Source: Lachnospiraceae bacterium
Lineage (GTDB): Bacteria; Bacillota; Clostridia; Lachnospirales; Lachnospiraceae
Reading direction: 5' to 3'
NCBI GenBank assembly: GCA_029067085.1
Contig: JAIEFE010000018.1
Span: 261,984-325,983, forward strand
Length of the DNA: 64,000 nucleotides
The position numbers and the translations under genes were made by a program. Of this stretch, positions 62,023 through 64,000 are shown piece after piece (position 1 is the stretch's first letter; every line of letters begins with the position of its first letter). The notes under the pieces are model-generated. The model saw only the letters and a list, made by a program, of their open reading frames with translations, ran no database searches and was not told the DNA's origin.

Positions 62023-63741
62023 CTATCCCTGGAAGCATGCAGTCTGTTCAGAAAGGTTGTTCACCACGTCGGAAACCTGATCCAACGCCGCAATGATACC
62101 CTTCATGTTATCCGCAAGTGCTGCCGTGTTGTTCACTACGCCGCCGACACCCTGCGCACTCTCCCTGACAGTGTTTGTGATATTGTCGTTGGAATCTGTG
62201 ACGCTTCGCATCATGGAACCGATATTTTCCATGGATGACCGCATCTCTCCCATAAGCTGATCCACTGTATTTGCATCGTCCAGATACTGGCCGCCTGTTT
62301 TTTCCAGAATCTCATAATCGGGCATCACGCGCTCATTAATAAAGTCCACAAGCTTTCTGGCATTGTCCGCCAGCGTCATGACCGCAGCCACTACACCTTC
62401 GGATATCTGCTGAATATTGCCCGCTGTCTCCTTCGAACTGTCCGCAAGCTGGCGAATCTCATCCGCCACCACCGCAAAACCCTTGCCGGCTTCGCCCGCT
62501 CTGGCTGCCTCAATGGAAGCATTCAAGGCAAGGAGGTTTGTCTTGGAAGCAATGCTCAAAATATCGCCCGTCAAGTTGCTGATCTTTTCAATCTGTTTGC
62601 TGTCTTCAATGGAAGCATTCAACGTCACATCAAACTCTCTGATCATGCCGTCCGCAGTTTCACGGCTGTTCTGCGCAAGCTTCTGCAGCTCCTCAGCACG
62701 GTTTTTGATCTCCTGCGCAAATTCTGTGCCGTTCACGGCCTTGTTCACCATCTCGCCCACGGAAGCCTCCGCTTCGCGCGTATTCTCATTGACATAGCCG
62801 ACCGTAGCGGACATTTCCTCCATGCTGGCCGCCAGTTCTTCCATCGTCGCAGAGGTGTCGTTCGCGTGTTGATTCGTCTCCTCCACCACGTTATTTACAT
62901 TAAGCTGTTGTCTGTGAATCTCTTCGCTGCAGGAAATCACGCCGCCGATCACATCCTGCAGAATATCCAAAAACTGATTGACACCCTGCGCCAGATCGGC
63001 GATCTCATCATGAGTCAAAACGGGCACGCGCTCGTTCAAATTTCCTCTATTATTGTGAATGTTCTCAATCATACCGTTGATGACTTGAGCGATCTTCTGA
63101 ATAGGCATTACGATGATACGGCGGGCAATCAAAACCACCAGAGCAGCCGCCACGATCAAAAGCACAATGACTCCTACTATGAGCCTGTACGAACTCTCTG
63201 TCTTGCTCTGCAGAAGGGCTCTGCTGCTGTCAAGATCTGCTGCGGAACATTCGAGCAGACGGTTCATGCTCCTGTCAATGATATTATTTACCATTCCCAG
63301 ATTGTTCGCGATCTGGGCGTTAGCACGTTCCTTGTCACCTTCACGGCTCGCCTGCATGATCGAATCCACATAGGTATCAAAGCTTTCGAGGCGTTCGCTC
63401 ATGGAGTCGTAAATTTCCCGCACCTCGTCGGAGGTGATCAAAGCCTCGTAAGCCCTCATGGATGCCCACATTTGCTCCCGACGTGACAAAATGTCGTTTG
63501 CTTTCGTGTCCATCGTCCGTATCAGTTTTGCATTCACATGACTGTACAGACTTGCACTGATGCTCAGATAATCCTCATACACGCTGTGGATCAGATTGAT
63601 CTTCTCCACCTCGTTATTCATGACGTTCTGACTGCTCTCGGTGATCGTCGTCATACTGTTTGCCAGAAACCCAAGTGATATGATCGAGATCAAAGCAAGC
63701 ATCATGATCGCAGACGCTACCTTAAAACCGATTTTTCTCAT
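62023..63741 (-). CDS. Methyl-accepting chemotaxis protein
   Basis: A 572-residue chemoreceptor with membrane helix 1 (~10-30), a ~150-residue external helical-bundle sensor, helix 2 (~183-207), a HAMP domain and a cytoplasmic signalling domain. The conserved hairpin tip reads [20 protein letters not shown] with [16 protein letters not shown]. It has no CheR-docking pentapeptide. The start at 63741 has GGGAGG upstream. It sits directly before the araA fragment, so its arrival may be linked to the loss of araA; a sugar ligand is possible but unproven. It agrees with the flagellar genes at 17-20 kb. Confidence 0.92.
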   Translation of the reverse strand: MRKIGFKVASAIMMLALISIISLGFLANSMTTITESSQNVMNNEVEKINLIHSVYEDYLSISASLYSHVNAKLIRTMDTKANDILSRREQMWASMRAYEALITSDEVREIYDSMSERLESFDTYVDSIMQASREGDKERANAQIANNLGMVNNIIDRSMNRLLECSAADLDSSRALLQSKTESSYRLIVGVIVLLIVAAALVVLIARRIIVMPIQKIAQVINGMIENIHNNRGNLNERVPVLTHDEIADLAQGVNQFLDILQDVIGGVISCSEEIHRQQLNVNNVVEETNQHANDTSATMEELAASMEEMSATVGYVNENTREAEASVGEMVNKAVNGTEFAQEIKNRAEELQKLAQNSRETADGMIREFDVTLNASIEDSKQIEKISNLTGDILSIASKTNLLALNASIEAARAGEAGKGFAVVADEIRQLADSSKETAGNIQQISEGVVAAVMTLADNARKLVDFINERVMPDYEILEKTGGQYLDDANTVDQLMGEMRSSMENIGSMMRSVTDSNDNITNTVRESAQGVGGVVNNTAALADNMKGIIAALDQVSDVVNNLSEQTACFQG

Positions 63742-63848
63742 TAGAAAGACCTCCCTCTCCAAGCAACCCCTGCTATCAGTATATCACAGGCGGGAGGGAA
63801 AGTCCATTTCGCTTTGCTGAAGATTTGCTGATGATATTCCGCAAACAA

Positions 63849-64000
63849 TCATATGGATTGATGTTTCCGTTTATCTCCCACACTGATCTCCTGCCCGATC
63901 TGCACCTCGATCACCTGCAGATCCGTATCCGCGATGATCGTATGCGGAATTCCGGCTTTCATGCCAATCACATCTCCTGCGCCCACCTTCCGCTCTACAC
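63849..64000 (-). CDS. Cupin-domain protein, sugar-phosphate isomerase-like (partial)
   Basis: Only the last ~50 codons are present. VERKVGAGDVIGMKAGIPHT and IIADTDLQVIEVQIGQEI, then D-KR, match the C-terminal cupin of type II mannose-6-phosphate isomerase/GDP-mannose pyrophosphorylase or a stand-alone cupin. The start lies outside the window. It ends about 105 bp upstream of the chemoreceptor gene. Confidence 0.7.
   Translation of the reverse strand, partial: VERKVGAGDVIGMKAGIPHTIIADTDLQVIEVQIGQEISVGDKRKHQSI

Overview
The window looks like chromosome from an anaerobic, motile, low-oxygen fermenter of the Clostridia, most likely Lachnospiraceae. The reasons are pyruvate formate-lyase with its activase, D-lactate dehydrogenase, a small 2[4Fe-4S] ferredoxin, the mbl/flagellar rod/recD2/comF/yvyF order, a transketolase split into two genes, and strong AGGAGG ribosome binding sites. 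This is inferred from gene content and order only. Most of the window is core chromosome, and the majority of genes are on the minus strand.

Layout. 1-1.5 kb: a truncated GH18-type cell-wall hydrolase gene and a noncoding stretch with a possible structured RNA. 1.5-6.1 kb: mecA, a DUF1858 redox protein, and a pyruvate formate-lyase locus whose enzyme is split. The main subunit ends before the glycyl radical domain, which is a separate 80-residue gene, and a 68-residue cysteine-containing gene lies between them; pflA follows. 6.1-9.1 kb (minus): HPr, leuA, a sirtuin and a DUF951 protein. 9.2-20.8 kb (minus): one closely packed run, mbl, two flagellar rod/hook genes, a FlgJ-like gene, recD2, comF, yvyF, two membrane proteins, cdaA, cdaR and glmM. 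21-27.7 kb: an ABC-class ATPase gene converging on uvrBA, which has a LexA box.

27.8-33.5 kb is the clearest accessory block: a two-component system and an FtsX-type ABC transporter, with shared ACATTT direct repeats in both promoters and fragments of a helix-turn-helix gene and a tyrosine integrase on its flanks. 33.5-41.2 kb: a wall-surface protein, ferredoxin, a MerR regulator, dnaB, rplI, the c-di-AMP phosphodiesterase gdpP, and rpsR-ssb-rpsF. 41.3-46.0 kb: two genes that I could not identify, one CARDB-like and one large protein with LamG-like domains. 46-55 kb: ldh, an 11-residue-repeat protein, a lipase-like hydrolase, metG, a three-gene surface-protein operon and map. 55-64 kb: a structured intergenic element, a MATE exporter, then rpe, transketolase, araD and a FGGY kinase (pentose use) next to a 3' fragment of araA, a chemoreceptor gene, and a truncated cupin gene at the edge.

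How parts fit together. PFL, its activase and D-LDH share the pyruvate node. CdaA/CdaR and GdpP make and degrade c-di-AMP, and CdaA/CdaR sits with glmM for wall precursors. The ara/tkt/rpe genes would feed pentoses into the pentose phosphate pathway, although the local araA is broken. The most unusual items are the split PFL with its extra cysteine protein, the LamG/CARDB-like pair, and the self-contained regulator/transporter island.
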